Part shown: positions 1 to 6,568 of the stretch, piece by piece
Layout of the letters: every line of letters begins with the position of its first letter
How positions within the stretch are numbered: the stretch's first letter is position 1
DNA from: a virus
Strand: one strand, 5' to 3'
Virus record (IMG/VR): IMGVR_UViG_3300049916_000133
Coordinates: 1-25,007 of that record
Length of the DNA: 25,007 nt
Notes under the pieces: generated by a model
What the model was told of the DNA's origin: nothing
The model's input: only the letters and a program-made list of their open reading frames with translations
Database searches by the model: none
Made by a program: the position numbers and the translations under genes

Positions 1-80
1 GTCTAACGAGAAGCAACTCTAATTTGAACGAGGCTAAAAAAAGCATTGACCCCATAATTAATTCATCCACTATATTATAC

Positions 81-836
81 ATGAATAAAAAAACTGATAA
101 GAAAACTGCCCTGCTGGATGTAGAAATTATACTATTCAAACATGCCGCTAAAGCAGAGACCGAGGGAACAGGTTTAATCACATTAAAGGCAATGTGTAGA
201 CAAGCCATTGATCAATGTGTCATGGGATGCAGGGCATCTGATTTTTACCTCGTAGTATCTGGTCGTGACAACTATCGTAAGACACTCTATCCCAACTACA
301 AAGGAAACCGTGGAGCAAAGCCGCCATTGTATGACCCGTTGAGCAAGGCTATGAAAGAGATGTATGCGGAGCGTTGGTATCAGCATGACCAGCTAGAAGC
401 TGATGATTTACTAGGCATAATTGCTACCAATGGAAAGATAGAGAAGCCTATTATATGTAGCATAGATAAAGATATGTTGTCTGTGCCCGGGTGGAACTAT
501 AACTGGGACAAGGATGACTGGCCAACCTATGTAAGCCAAGAGGAAGCGGACCACAACTGGCTAGTGCAGCTACTCATGGGTGATAGCACTGATTGCATCG
601 AGGGCATGAAGGGTATCGGCAAGGTGAAAGCAGAGAAACTTATTAAGAAGTATGGAGACCCTGAGTTGAGTGTTCCAGACCAGGCTAAAAATATTTACGA
701 GAAGGAAGGTTTTTCTCTTGACCAGTATTATGCTTGCCTAAATACTGTGACCATATGGAGGAAACCATTGCCGGAAGCACTCCTAGAAAACGATCTCATT
801 ACAGACATAGTAAAAACAATACCAACCCTAGAATAA
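81..836 (+). CDS. 5'-3' exonuclease (PIN/FLAP-type, with H3TH)
   Basis: This 251-residue protein resembles phage and DNA polymerase I-type 5'-3' exonucleases, which remove RNA primers or degrade DNA from 5' ends during replication. An early acidic metal site is at LLDVE (D13). The helical-arch region carries YKGNRGAKPP (73-82). Further acidic metal residues are in LEADDLLG (E106, D108, D109), SIDKDM (D129, D131) and GDSTDC (D168, D171). A helix-3-turn-helix follows in GMKGIGKVKAEKL (175-187). The frame stays open upstream to base 3, and a TTG lies at 24, but the ATG at 81 puts the first aspartate at the usual distance from the N-terminus. No Shine-Dalgarno sequence precedes it. The stop is one base before the next gene, so the early genes are probably co-transcribed. 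The family call is firm; whether it acts mainly in host DNA breakdown or primer removal is not visible. Confidence 0.9.
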   Translation: MNKKTDKKTALLDVEIILFKHAAKAETEGTGLITLKAMCRQAIDQCVMGCRASDFYLVVSGRDNYRKTLYPNYKGNRGAKPPLYDPLSKAMKEMYAERWYQHDQLEADDLLGIIATNGKIEKPIICSIDKDMLSVPGWNYNWDKDDWPTYVSQEEADHNWLVQLLMGDSTDCIEGMKGIGKVKAEKLIKKYGDPELSVPDQAKNIYEKEGFSLDQYYACLNTVTIWRKPLPEALLENDLITDIVKTIPTLE

Positions 837-837
837 A

Positions 838-1068
838 ATGGATATAAAACAAGACAACATCGAGCGCATACAAACGCGCATAGATATGATACGCCAAGAG
901 TCACGCGCTCTTTCCTACCGCATCGAAAGAATGACGGAGCAACGCAAGGACCTGACCCAGGAGAAGAATGATCTCAAGGACAGACTGGAGGCCGTCAATG
1001 CGATACCAGCCAAAGAACTTATCGAGGGAACCAAAGATGCCCTTGCCAACCTAAGCATAAGGGTATAA
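838..1068 (+). CDS. Small coiled-coil protein, unknown function
   Basis: This 76-residue protein is rich in charged residues and is very likely one long helix: residues 5-55 show the heptad-like leucine, isoleucine and methionine spacing of a coiled coil. No enzymatic motif is visible and I do not recognise the family. It starts one base after the exonuclease stop and ends two bases before the next ATG, so it belongs to the same early transcript. A role as a small adaptor or host-takeover factor is possible but unsupported. Confidence 0.65.
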   Translation: MDIKQDNIERIQTRIDMIRQESRALSYRIERMTEQRKDLTQEKNDLKDRLEAVNAIPAKELIEGTKDALANLSIRV

Positions 1069-1070
1069 AG

Positions 1071-1304
1071 ATGAGATCAGAAAAACAAAAAGCTGCCACG
1101 GAAAAACTCAAAGCTTTACGCAACAGGAAGTTTAAGGATATGACGTTTGATGAACGCGTTAAGGTCAAGGAACTGTTCAATGAACCAGTTGATCCAGATG
1201 TTGCCCGTATGAATGATTTTTTTAAGAAAGAGAACGCAAAGAAAAGAATAAATAGAAAAAAGGCTCTCATCTCTATCATGCAAATGCGTGGAGTTGAAGT
1301 TTAA
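1071..1304 (+). CDS. Small basic helical protein, unknown function
   Basis: This 77-residue protein is lysine- and arginine-rich, mainly helical by composition, with basic stretches at both ends (residues 2-21 and 53-64) around a central acidic VDPDV segment. Nothing identifies a family. The ATG follows the preceding stop by two bases. The basic composition would suit nucleic acid contact, but that is only inference. Confidence 0.65.
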   Translation: MRSEKQKAATEKLKALRNRKFKDMTFDERVKVKELFNEPVDPDVARMNDFFKKENAKKRINRKKALISIMQMRGVEV

Positions 1305-1324
1305 ACCATAAACCAAGTATAAAA

Positions 1325-1699
1325 ATGAATGAAATAAAAGTAAGCACCGAACAGATCGACCCCTACACGGAGGTCTTTGCCCTAGACGTAGACGATGTAT
1401 CACTACAGCGTTTGCAGTATGGAGAAGTTGGCAGCCCACATCCCTATGTTAGAGTGGCTGATATCACCAGAGCATTGCAACAAAGGACTCCGCGTTGCGA
1501 CAGCGATCTCTTAGATTTAATAGATAACCAAGGCTATACCTACTGCTTCTTTGCAGCTAAGGGAGAGGTCACGAAGAACGAGCACAGATGCGTTGCCATA
1601 TATGCTCCTAATGGTCAGCAACTTACAGGAGTTGCAGAAGGATTTGAAACTGTAAGAGAAGCCCTTGGCTACGTCATGGACATGGAGGAGCAAGGGTAG
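1325..1699 (+). CDS. Hypothetical early phage protein
   Basis: This 124-residue acidic protein sits 20 bases after the preceding gene; that short A/T-rich gap has no terminator. Its composition suggests a soluble alpha/beta fold. Two cysteines lie mid-protein (C58 in PRCDSD and C75 in YTYCFF). It ends in a helical FETVREALGYVMDMEEQG segment. No known motif was recognised. The stop is one base from the next start, consistent with the same operon. Confidence 0.65.
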   Translation: MNEIKVSTEQIDPYTEVFALDVDDVSLQRLQYGEVGSPHPYVRVADITRALQQRTPRCDSDLLDLIDNQGYTYCFFAAKGEVTKNEHRCVAIYAPNGQQLTGVAEGFETVREALGYVMDMEEQG

Positions 1700-1700
1700 C

Positions 1701-1958
1701 ATGGAAGACCTGGGGGAAGCACTAATCATGGATGGCTTCGACGATTGCATCGCCGGGGTCGTAGAACGAATTGGTCAGCCGCCTATCATCTGCTACGACA
1801 GAGACAAGGTTCTGAATAAGTTGATGAGCCAGGACATGGATTACGAAGAGGCTGTAGAGTATTTTGAATACAACCAACAGGGAGCTTGGATGGGAGAAGG
1901 AACCCCATGCTTCATCCGTCAGCTAGAACCCGAACCCTTTGACCCTAGTCTTAATTGA
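1701..1958 (+). CDS. Conserved small phage protein, unknown function
   Basis: This 85-residue acidic protein has the pattern DGFDDCIAGV ... YDRDKVLNKLM ... DMDYEEAVEYFEYN ... GAWMGEGTPCF. I recognise this layout as a small protein found near replication genes in many lytic phages, without an assigned function. The frame is open upstream to 1665, but the ATG at 1701 is preferred: it directly follows the previous stop and matches the usual N-terminus of the family. The last bases overlap the TTG start of the next gene. Confidence 0.75.
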   Translation: MEDLGEALIMDGFDDCIAGVVERIGQPPIICYDRDKVLNKLMSQDMDYEEAVEYFEYNQQGAWMGEGTPCFIRQLEPEPFDPSLN

Positions 1959-2341
1959 AAGTAGAGAAGCCATACAACTCAGGTCAATGGACTAAGGCTC
2001 GTTACAGGAGCTTTATTATGTCAGCACTACGTCGTGCTCAATGGCCTGTTAAGTATGAAGCTATCCGCTCTGCCTTTGTTCGTGATGGTGTAAACCCCGC
2101 AACAGGGCGCAAGTGTAAGCTGCACAAGTGCTCTGATTGCGGGGAACTATTCCCAGCCAAAGACATGAGAGCAGATCACATTGACCCCATCGTCCCGGTC
2201 ACCGGCTTTGACAACTGGGACGCGCTCATAGCCAGACTGTTCTGTGAGATAGATGGCTTCCAGGCTATCTGTGTGGAGTGCCACGCTGTTAAGACCAAGG
2301 CAGAGAATGCAGAGCGAAAGAAAAACAAAGAAAAAGCTTGA
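1955..2341 (+). CDS. HNH endonuclease-like protein (TTG start)
   Basis: This 128-residue protein has the layout of small phage HNH nucleases, metal-dependent DNA-cleaving proteins. A first cysteine pair is at KCSDCGELF (C59, C62), the core is ADHIDPIV (D74, H75), an asparagine follows (N87), and a second metal-binding element is at CVECHAVKT (C106, C109, H110). The start is TTG, overlapping the previous TGA as TTGA. The next ATG would be codon 22, but it would remove the PYNSGQWTKARYRSFI segment, which I recall as conserved at the start of this family, so the TTG start is favoured. It may be a free-standing nuclease acting in recombination or host DNA breakdown. A homing role is less likely, because neither adjacent gene is visibly split. 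Confidence 0.75.
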   Translation: MKVEKPYNSGQWTKARYRSFIMSALRRAQWPVKYEAIRSAFVRDGVNPATGRKCKLHKCSDCGELFPAKDMRADHIDPIVPVTGFDNWDALIARLFCEIDGFQAICVECHAVKTKAENAERKKNKEKA

Positions 2342-2391
2342 TTACTTATTCACAATCCTTCAACATCAACCCATCATTAACCAATAACATT

Positions 2392-3090
2392 ATGTCAAGA
2401 ACAAAACCAAGATCAACGGGGTCATCAAACCCTGCCACCAAGTTCCTTCAATGGAACACACAAGCTTCCGCATGGGAGTTTTACGATAAGGAAGCCCAAG
2501 AGTCTAAAACACTACCACAGGACACAGGTTTCATTATCCTCGATCAACTCATTACCGCCAAGGGATGGGACGATAGGAAGAACAGCGCAATCTGGGCTAA
2601 CGAAGTGTATACCGTAGGAGACAAACTTACTCTCCGCAACAAGGATGGCATCGTTGCTTCCGGCATCTGGTCTGAGGTAAAGACTGTGCATGGTGTTAAG
2701 TTCACCAAGTCTGTCTACGCTATGGCCAAGGTTGGCGAGGGTTACGAGCTTGTTAACTTTCAGCTCAAGGGCTGTGCTCTTACCGCATGGATTGACTTTG
2801 AGGACAAGGCAGGTGGCTCCAACAAATTAGAAGGAGACATTGTAGTAGCAGTTACCGATGCAGTCGAAGACCGCAAGGGTGCTGTAACCTTCAACAAGCC
2901 AGTCTTCAACATTGTATCTAACACACTGTCCAATGAAGCTGCACTCCAGGCAGACAAGATGGATGGCACACTACAAGAATACTTGTCCTCCTACCTCAAG
3001 GTAGAGAAGCCCACAGAGGACAAGGAAGAGGAAGAGAGTGAGCCAGAAGTAGTTTACTCAGAGCCAGCCGTTGTCGCCGACCCCTTCTAG
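2392..3090 (+). CDS. Single-stranded DNA-binding protein
   Basis: This 232-residue protein is probably the phage ssDNA-binding protein. The body (15-200) is rich in beta-strand-like and aromatic segments (KFLQWNTQASAWEFYD, GIWSEVKTVHGVKFTK), and the C-terminus is a long acidic tail (about 207-232) ending in ADPF. An acidic tail with a terminal phenylalanine is the hallmark of bacterial SSB (ending DDDIPF) and of T7 gp2.5, where it recruits polymerase and helicase partners. The start is the ATG at 2392 (MSRTKPRSTG); an in-frame TTG at 2338 overlaps the HNH gene and adds an unrelated-looking leader. The position between nuclease and helicase genes fits. The assignment rests on tail and context, not on a clear OB-fold match. 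Confidence 0.7.
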   Translation: MSRTKPRSTGSSNPATKFLQWNTQASAWEFYDKEAQESKTLPQDTGFIILDQLITAKGWDDRKNSAIWANEVYTVGDKLTLRNKDGIVASGIWSEVKTVHGVKFTKSVYAMAKVGEGYELVNFQLKGCALTAWIDFEDKAGGSNKLEGDIVVAVTDAVEDRKGAVTFNKPVFNIVSNTLSNEAALQADKMDGTLQEYLSSYLKVEKPTEDKEEEESEPEVVYSEPAVVADPF

Positions 3091-3101
3091 GCATACCTGA
3101 T

Positions 3102-3130
3102 AGCCCTTCCCCTTCGGGGGTGGGGCTTTC
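3102..3130 (+). terminator. Intrinsic terminator after the SSB gene
   Basis: The arms AGCCC..CCCC and GGGG..GGGCT form a GC-rich hairpin with a short TTC loop, followed by the weak U-tract TTTCTT. It lies 11 bases after the SSB stop and just before the ATG at 3138. Expected effect: partial termination, giving more SSB transcript than helicase transcript. An in-frame GTG at 3120 lies inside the stem and was not used as a start. Confidence 0.65.
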
Positions 3131-3137
3131 TTACATT

Positions 3138-3548
3138 ATGATTAAAGAAACAAACCCCAAAGACATGATTGGTATGCGCAAGGCTCCAATGTCTGGTCTA
3201 CCAGCACCAGTTCTAATGGAATGTGGCTTGGTTAAATTACACGGAGACTTGAAGTATGGTGCTTACAACTGGCGTTACGCTGGCGTTAGGGCATCAGTTT
3301 ACTACAATGCTGTATGGCGGCACATGACCGCTTGGTATGAGGGCGAAGACTTAGACCCAGACTCTGGGGAGCATCACATAGCTCACGCCATAACAGGACT
3401 AATGGTTCTCCGGGACTCTCAAATGTTTGGCAACTGCGTTGATGACAGGCCAATCTCACATAAACCAGGTTGGGTGCAAGACATGAACGAACGTGCTTCC
3501 GCAATGATTGATAAATCTAACCAACTACTTGAACTAACTAAATCATAG
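3138..3548 (+). CDS. dATP/dGTP diphosphohydrolase-family protein (DUF5664)
   Basis: This 136-residue protein matches the phage DUF5664 (dGTP_diPhyd_N) family, all-alpha nucleotide pyrophosphohydrolases thought to hydrolyse dATP or dGTP and so adjust the nucleotide pool. Visible signatures are NPKDMIG (6-12), KYGAYNWR (39-46), RHMTAWYEGED (61-71) and DSGEHHIAHA (75-84). The aspartates, glutamate and histidines in the last two are the likely metal and substrate ligands. The ATG at 3138 places NPKD close to the N-terminus as in relatives. The gene follows the terminator hairpin directly, so its expression depends on read-through or a local promoter that I could not identify. Members of this family occur in phages with and without modified bases, and no purine-modifying partner is visible here. 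Confidence 0.82.
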   Translation: MIKETNPKDMIGMRKAPMSGLPAPVLMECGLVKLHGDLKYGAYNWRYAGVRASVYYNAVWRHMTAWYEGEDLDPDSGEHHIAHAITGLMVLRDSQMFGNCVDDRPISHKPGWVQDMNERASAMIDKSNQLLELTKS

Positions 3549-3550
3549 CC

Positions 3551-3820
3551 ATGAAAGAACTAGACTACATAGACCACTTCCGCATCATCATGAGTCCCCG
3601 CAAACGCTTCTTGGACCAGATAGTCAAAGCACTGGAGCCAATGAATGATATAGTTGGAAAAGAAGAAGAGATAGAAGCTATCCTACAGAGTGCTGAAAAC
3701 ATCCTTGAAGAGATCCACGACAAGTATACCCAGGATCAGCACATAGCGATAGCCAAGTTTTATTCTGAAGCTAAACAAACCGTTGGACGCGGCATCCTTT
3801 CTGGACTAATTAAAGAGTAA
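3551..3820 (+). CDS. Small helical protein upstream of helicase
   Basis: This 89-residue, mostly helical acidic protein has no motif I recognise. It starts two bases after the diphosphohydrolase stop, and its TAA overlaps the helicase ATG by one base (TAATG), which suggests coupled translation. Its placement directly before a DnaB-type helicase would suit a loader or regulator, but the sequence itself shows nothing of the kind. Confidence 0.65.
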   Translation: MKELDYIDHFRIIMSPRKRFLDQIVKALEPMNDIVGKEEEIEAILQSAENILEEIHDKYTQDQHIAIAKFYSEAKQTVGRGILSGLIKE

Positions 3821-5133
3821 TGGAACAACCTCACAACTTAGAAGCAGAAGAGGCTTTGCTGGCCTGTTGCCTGTTGGACAATGTTGCCTACGACAGCATC
3901 AGCACCATCGTCAACGCAGACGATTTCTACAGCAACGCCAACAAGATAATTTTCAAGGGCATAGCCAAGCTGTGCTCTTCTGGTGAAGAGTTCTCTGAGC
4001 TTGAACTTGATGAGTTGTTAAAGCGTGAGGGGACAGACAGGGAAGCAGGTGGACTGAGCACCATAATGCACCTACAGAGCCAGGCTAGTAGCTCTACTCA
4101 AATAGTAAGCCATGCCAAGATTGTAAAAGAGAAGTCTAAGTTGCGTCAGATTATTCGTACATCACGCATCGCGATTGAAGCAGCCACAGAGAACCAAGAC
4201 CCGGACGTTATCATTGCCGACATCGAGAGATCCGTTACTGCTACACTAGACAACGGCTCCGCTGATGACCCCTCAATTAGATCAGCGGCTGAGTCCCTAC
4301 GTGAAGACTTCAAGAAGATGGCAGAGGGAACCTACAGCACCTTCGCCCTACCAACTAGGATCAAACAACTAGACGATAAGCTCAGTGCTGGTGGCATAGC
4401 CAACGGGGAGGTAATGGTTGTTGCGGCTCCTACCTCCTGCGGTAAGACCTGCATAGCCTTGAACGTAGCCTTGCAGAATGGCGTGACCCACAACAAGCCT
4501 GGTCTATACTTCTCCTTTGAGATGCAGGCTAAGAGCCTAGCAAAGCGCATGATACAGACCTGCTCTGCTGTGAACCTCAACCAGTTCCAAGAGGGTGTGC
4601 TATCCCCAGAGAAACAAAGGAGAGTGTGGGATGCTACTGAGAGAGTAGAGAACGCCCCCATCTTTACAGAGCACTACGTTAGAAACATAGACGAACTGCG
4701 TTCACGTGCTCGTATGTATAAGCGTAAACATAACATCGAATGGATAGTCATAGACTACCTACAGCTAGTCCCTTGGAACACCAAGCTCAAGAAGCACGAC
4801 GGTATCGCAGAGGTTAGCCACCAGATCAAGCTCATGGCTATGGAGCTGAACCTACCAGTCATTCTCTTGGCGCAGGTGAACAGAGAGGGAGCCAAGCGTG
4901 AGACAGGTATTACTCTATACGACTTGAAGGATTCCGGGGACATCGAGAACGACGCAGACATTATTCTCTTGCTATGGCCCAATGGTTCAGACACAAAGGA
5001 AGCTACAGTCCACAATGACCCCGTCCACGGCACACACATTTGCATCAAATACAACATAGCAAAGCAACGTGAAGGTGAGCGAGATCAGTATGGCAAGTTC
5101 GTCTTCCAAAACAACATAGGCAGATTTAGTTAA
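3820..5133 (+). CDS. Replicative DNA helicase, DnaB type
   Basis: This 437-residue protein is a hexameric replicative helicase that unwinds DNA at the fork using ATP. The N-terminal helical DnaB domain spans about 3-105. The RecA-like domain begins near 175 with a Walker A APTSCGKT (203-210), the catalytic glutamate in SFEM (E234), Walker B IVIDYLQL (309-316, D312), a sensor glutamine in LLAQVNR (Q352), DSGDIENDAD (371-380), and a basic KQREGERDQYGKF element near the C-terminus that supplies the arginine finger. Full length for the family is about 430-470. Walker A begins with alanine and has cysteine before GKT, where GRPxMGKT is usual, a small variation. No primase domain is fused and no primase gene is seen in the window. 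It is coupled to the previous gene by TAATG. Confidence 0.95.
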   Translation: MEQPHNLEAEEALLACCLLDNVAYDSISTIVNADDFYSNANKIIFKGIAKLCSSGEEFSELELDELLKREGTDREAGGLSTIMHLQSQASSSTQIVSHAKIVKEKSKLRQIIRTSRIAIEAATENQDPDVIIADIERSVTATLDNGSADDPSIRSAAESLREDFKKMAEGTYSTFALPTRIKQLDDKLSAGGIANGEVMVVAAPTSCGKTCIALNVALQNGVTHNKPGLYFSFEMQAKSLAKRMIQTCSAVNLNQFQEGVLSPEKQRRVWDATERVENAPIFTEHYVRNIDELRSRARMYKRKHNIEWIVIDYLQLVPWNTKLKKHDGIAEVSHQIKLMAMELNLPVILLAQVNREGAKRETGITLYDLKDSGDIENDADIILLLWPNGSDTKEATVHNDPVHGTHICIKYNIAKQREGERDQYGKFVFQNNIGRFS

Positions 5134-5157
5134 CCCATCCTACTAACTATCATAAAT

Positions 5158-5985
5158 ATGACACAAGAACACCTAACTCAGAAGCAAGCCTACGACCTCT
5201 ACTTAGAAGGTCTTAGTTACCATCAAATCGCTGAAGACTATGATACAACCGCAGAAGCTGTGCGTTCTAAGATTAGGCGATACAAAGCTACTGTCCCTGC
5301 CGCCAAGGGTAACGAGCGTGTCCTTGTCATAGCTGATACTCACTGCCCGGCCATGCACCACGGCTACATTGACTTCCTAATCTCTATCTTCCACAAGCAC
5401 AAGTGCACACGTGTTGTTCACATCGGTGACCTGGTAGACTGGAATGCTATCAGCTTCCACGAGAAAGACCCATCCATGCCTAGCGCAGCAGACGAGTTTG
5501 TAGCGGCTTCTAAGCAGGTCAGAGCACTACACAAGGCGTTCCCTGAGGTAGACTACCTTATCGGTAATCACTCCGCTCTACCAGAGCGTAAGGCTCATAG
5601 TGTTGGACTACCACCAGAAGTAATACTTAACTTCAAAACATTATGGGGACTTGACGGATGGGAAATACATCCTAGGTTTACTGATCTAGTGATTGACAAT
5701 GTTATATACAGACACGGAGACAAAGAAAAGGGAGGACAGATGTCAGCCCTGAAGAACGCTCAGGCTCAGTTCAAGTCTCTGGTCATGGGTCACCTCCACG
5801 CACAGGCTGGTATCAACTACCACGCCAACCAGGACGGTGTTGTCTTTGGTATGAATGTAGGCTGTGGGGTAGACCATAGTCACCCTGCCATGAACTACGG
5901 ACGTATATACGCTGCTCGACCAGTGCTGGGTTGCGGTGTTGTCTACTCTCCTAAGCTTGCTTTCTTTGAACCAATGTTTATCTAA
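5158..5985 (+). CDS. Metallophosphoesterase with HTH-like N-terminus
   Basis: This 275-residue protein is a calcineurin-like metallophosphoesterase. Metal-binding motifs appear in order: DTHCP (D60, H62), GDLVDW (G90, D91), GNH (136-138), YRHGD (H186) and GHLHA (H212, H214). Residues 6-42 look like a helix-turn-helix of the sigma-70 region 4 or resolvase kind (QAYDLYLEGLSYHQIAEDYD then a second helix), so the protein may bind DNA before cutting or dephosphorylating it. Related phage proteins are usually annotated only as phosphoesterase; substrates could be DNA ends, cyclic nucleotides or phosphoproteins. It begins 24 bases after the helicase with no Shine-Dalgarno sequence and is followed two bases later by another gene. 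Confidence 0.88.
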   Translation: MTQEHLTQKQAYDLYLEGLSYHQIAEDYDTTAEAVRSKIRRYKATVPAAKGNERVLVIADTHCPAMHHGYIDFLISIFHKHKCTRVVHIGDLVDWNAISFHEKDPSMPSAADEFVAASKQVRALHKAFPEVDYLIGNHSALPERKAHSVGLPPEVILNFKTLWGLDGWEIHPRFTDLVIDNVIYRHGDKEKGGQMSALKNAQAQFKSLVMGHLHAQAGINYHANQDGVVFGMNVGCGVDHSHPAMNYGRIYAARPVLGCGVVYSPKLAFFEPMFI

Positions 5986-5987
5986 CT

Positions 5988-6212
5988 ATGATCTACGAAC
6001 ATAAAATACAAATGGACAACATCTATGGTGACACAACTGATGTCACTGTAGAGTTTGAAGCCGACAAGCCCGGAGGCAGAAGCCCAGACATAAAAGGTAT
6101 ATACTACCTTGAGTCTGACGAACCACTAGACAGCGAGGACATTGTATATCTGTTTGAGTGGCTAGAGAGAGACGCTGACCAATGGAAACTAATTTCACAC
6201 AACATAACATAA
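5988..6212 (+). CDS. Small acidic protein, unknown function
   Basis: This 74-residue acidic protein has a beta-rich first half (IQMDNIYGDTTDVTVEFEAD) and a helical second half (DSEDIVYLFEWLERDADQWKLI). Such small proteins often follow replication genes in phages, but I do not recognise this one. It is packed between its neighbours with gaps of two and zero bases, so it is part of the same transcript. Confidence 0.65.
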   Translation: MIYEHKIQMDNIYGDTTDVTVEFEADKPGGRSPDIKGIYYLESDEPLDSEDIVYLFEWLERDADQWKLISHNIT

Positions 6213-6410
6213 ATGCAGACAACCAATACCCAATCCGTTTACAAGATTAACTCAGAAGACATTCTATCTAAAGGGCTAGAGGCCATGACTAGATCGTGTG
6301 AAGCTCTGACCAAACAGAATGAAACTTTAAACAAGGACATAGATAACTTGAAGAATAAAGTTAATATGCTCCAGCATCGCCTCCTGTCTAACGCAGAGGA
6401 GCGAGAATAA
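6213..6410 (+). CDS. Small coiled-coil protein, last gene of plus arm
   Basis: This 65-residue protein has a predicted coiled coil over residues 16-62, with leucine or methionine at heptad-like spacing (LTKQNETLNKDIDNLKNKV). Its ATG directly follows the previous stop. It is the last plus-strand gene before the convergent junction. There is no clue to function; it could be an oligomerising adaptor. Confidence 0.6.
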   Translation: MQTTNTQSVYKINSEDILSKGLEAMTRSCEALTKQNETLNKDIDNLKNKVNMLQHRLLSNAEERE

Positions 6411-6411
6411 C

Positions 6412-6527
6412 TTTGTTAGTGTCTCAGCTGCAAAAGAGTAAGTCGTGAGTGCTCCGGATAAGGTCGTATTCAACCTATTATAAGGGGTTGCCGTTAGCCA
6501 GCCCTTCCAAACCACGACGCTAACAAA
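6412..6527 (+). ncRNA. Candidate structured RNA at convergent junction
   Basis: A 12-bp stem closes this segment: 6412-6423 (TTTGTTAGTGTC) pairs with 6516-6527 (GACGCTAACAAA), with one G-U wobble. Inside it, 6483-6490 pairs with 6499-6506 as an 8-bp hairpin with two G-U wobbles and an 8-base loop. All three wobbles would become A-C mismatches in a minus-strand transcript, which points to a plus-strand RNA. A second option pairs GTCGTG at 6442-6447 with CACGAC at 6513-6518 and competes with the outer stem. I tried to fit a tRNA: CTCAGCTGCAAAAGAG resembles a D-arm, but no anticodon or T-arm fits. It may be a 3' untranslated stabiliser or a separate small RNA. No coding gene fits here. Confidence 0.35.
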
Positions 6528-6532
6528 CTAAG

Positions 6533-6560
6533 GTCCTCCAGGTAACTGGGGGGCTTTTTT
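6533..6560 (+). terminator. Strong intrinsic terminator closing the plus arm
   Basis: GTCCTCCAG (6533-6541) pairs with CTGGGGGGC (6546-6554) as nine pairs including two G-U, around a GUAA tetraloop of the GNRA class, followed directly by six Ts. The wobbles and T-run favour termination of plus-strand transcription. It lies nine bases from the stop of the convergent ejection-protein gene and insulates the two arms. Confidence 0.88.
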
Positions 6561-6568
6561 ATTGTCCC

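Noticed and set aside
1-22. C-terminal end of an upstream gene stopping at 4-6 or 20-22
   Set aside because: Only two to six codons are visible in either frame, so no product can be supported.
46-76. Possible promoter TTGACC then TATATT before the exonuclease gene
   Set aside because: The spacing is 19 bases and the region is AT-rich by nature; a start site here would leave almost no leader. Not strong enough to list.
6327-6515. 62-residue minus-strand frame across the convergent junction
   Set aside because: It uses a GTG start, overlaps the last plus-strand gene and the structured region, and has no packing with the ejection gene.
6423-6527. tRNA-like segment with CTCAGCTGCAAAAGAG resembling a D-arm
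   Set aside because: The closing stem could serve as an acceptor, but no anticodon stem, no TTCRA T-loop with a matching stem and no CCA-like end could be placed on either strand.
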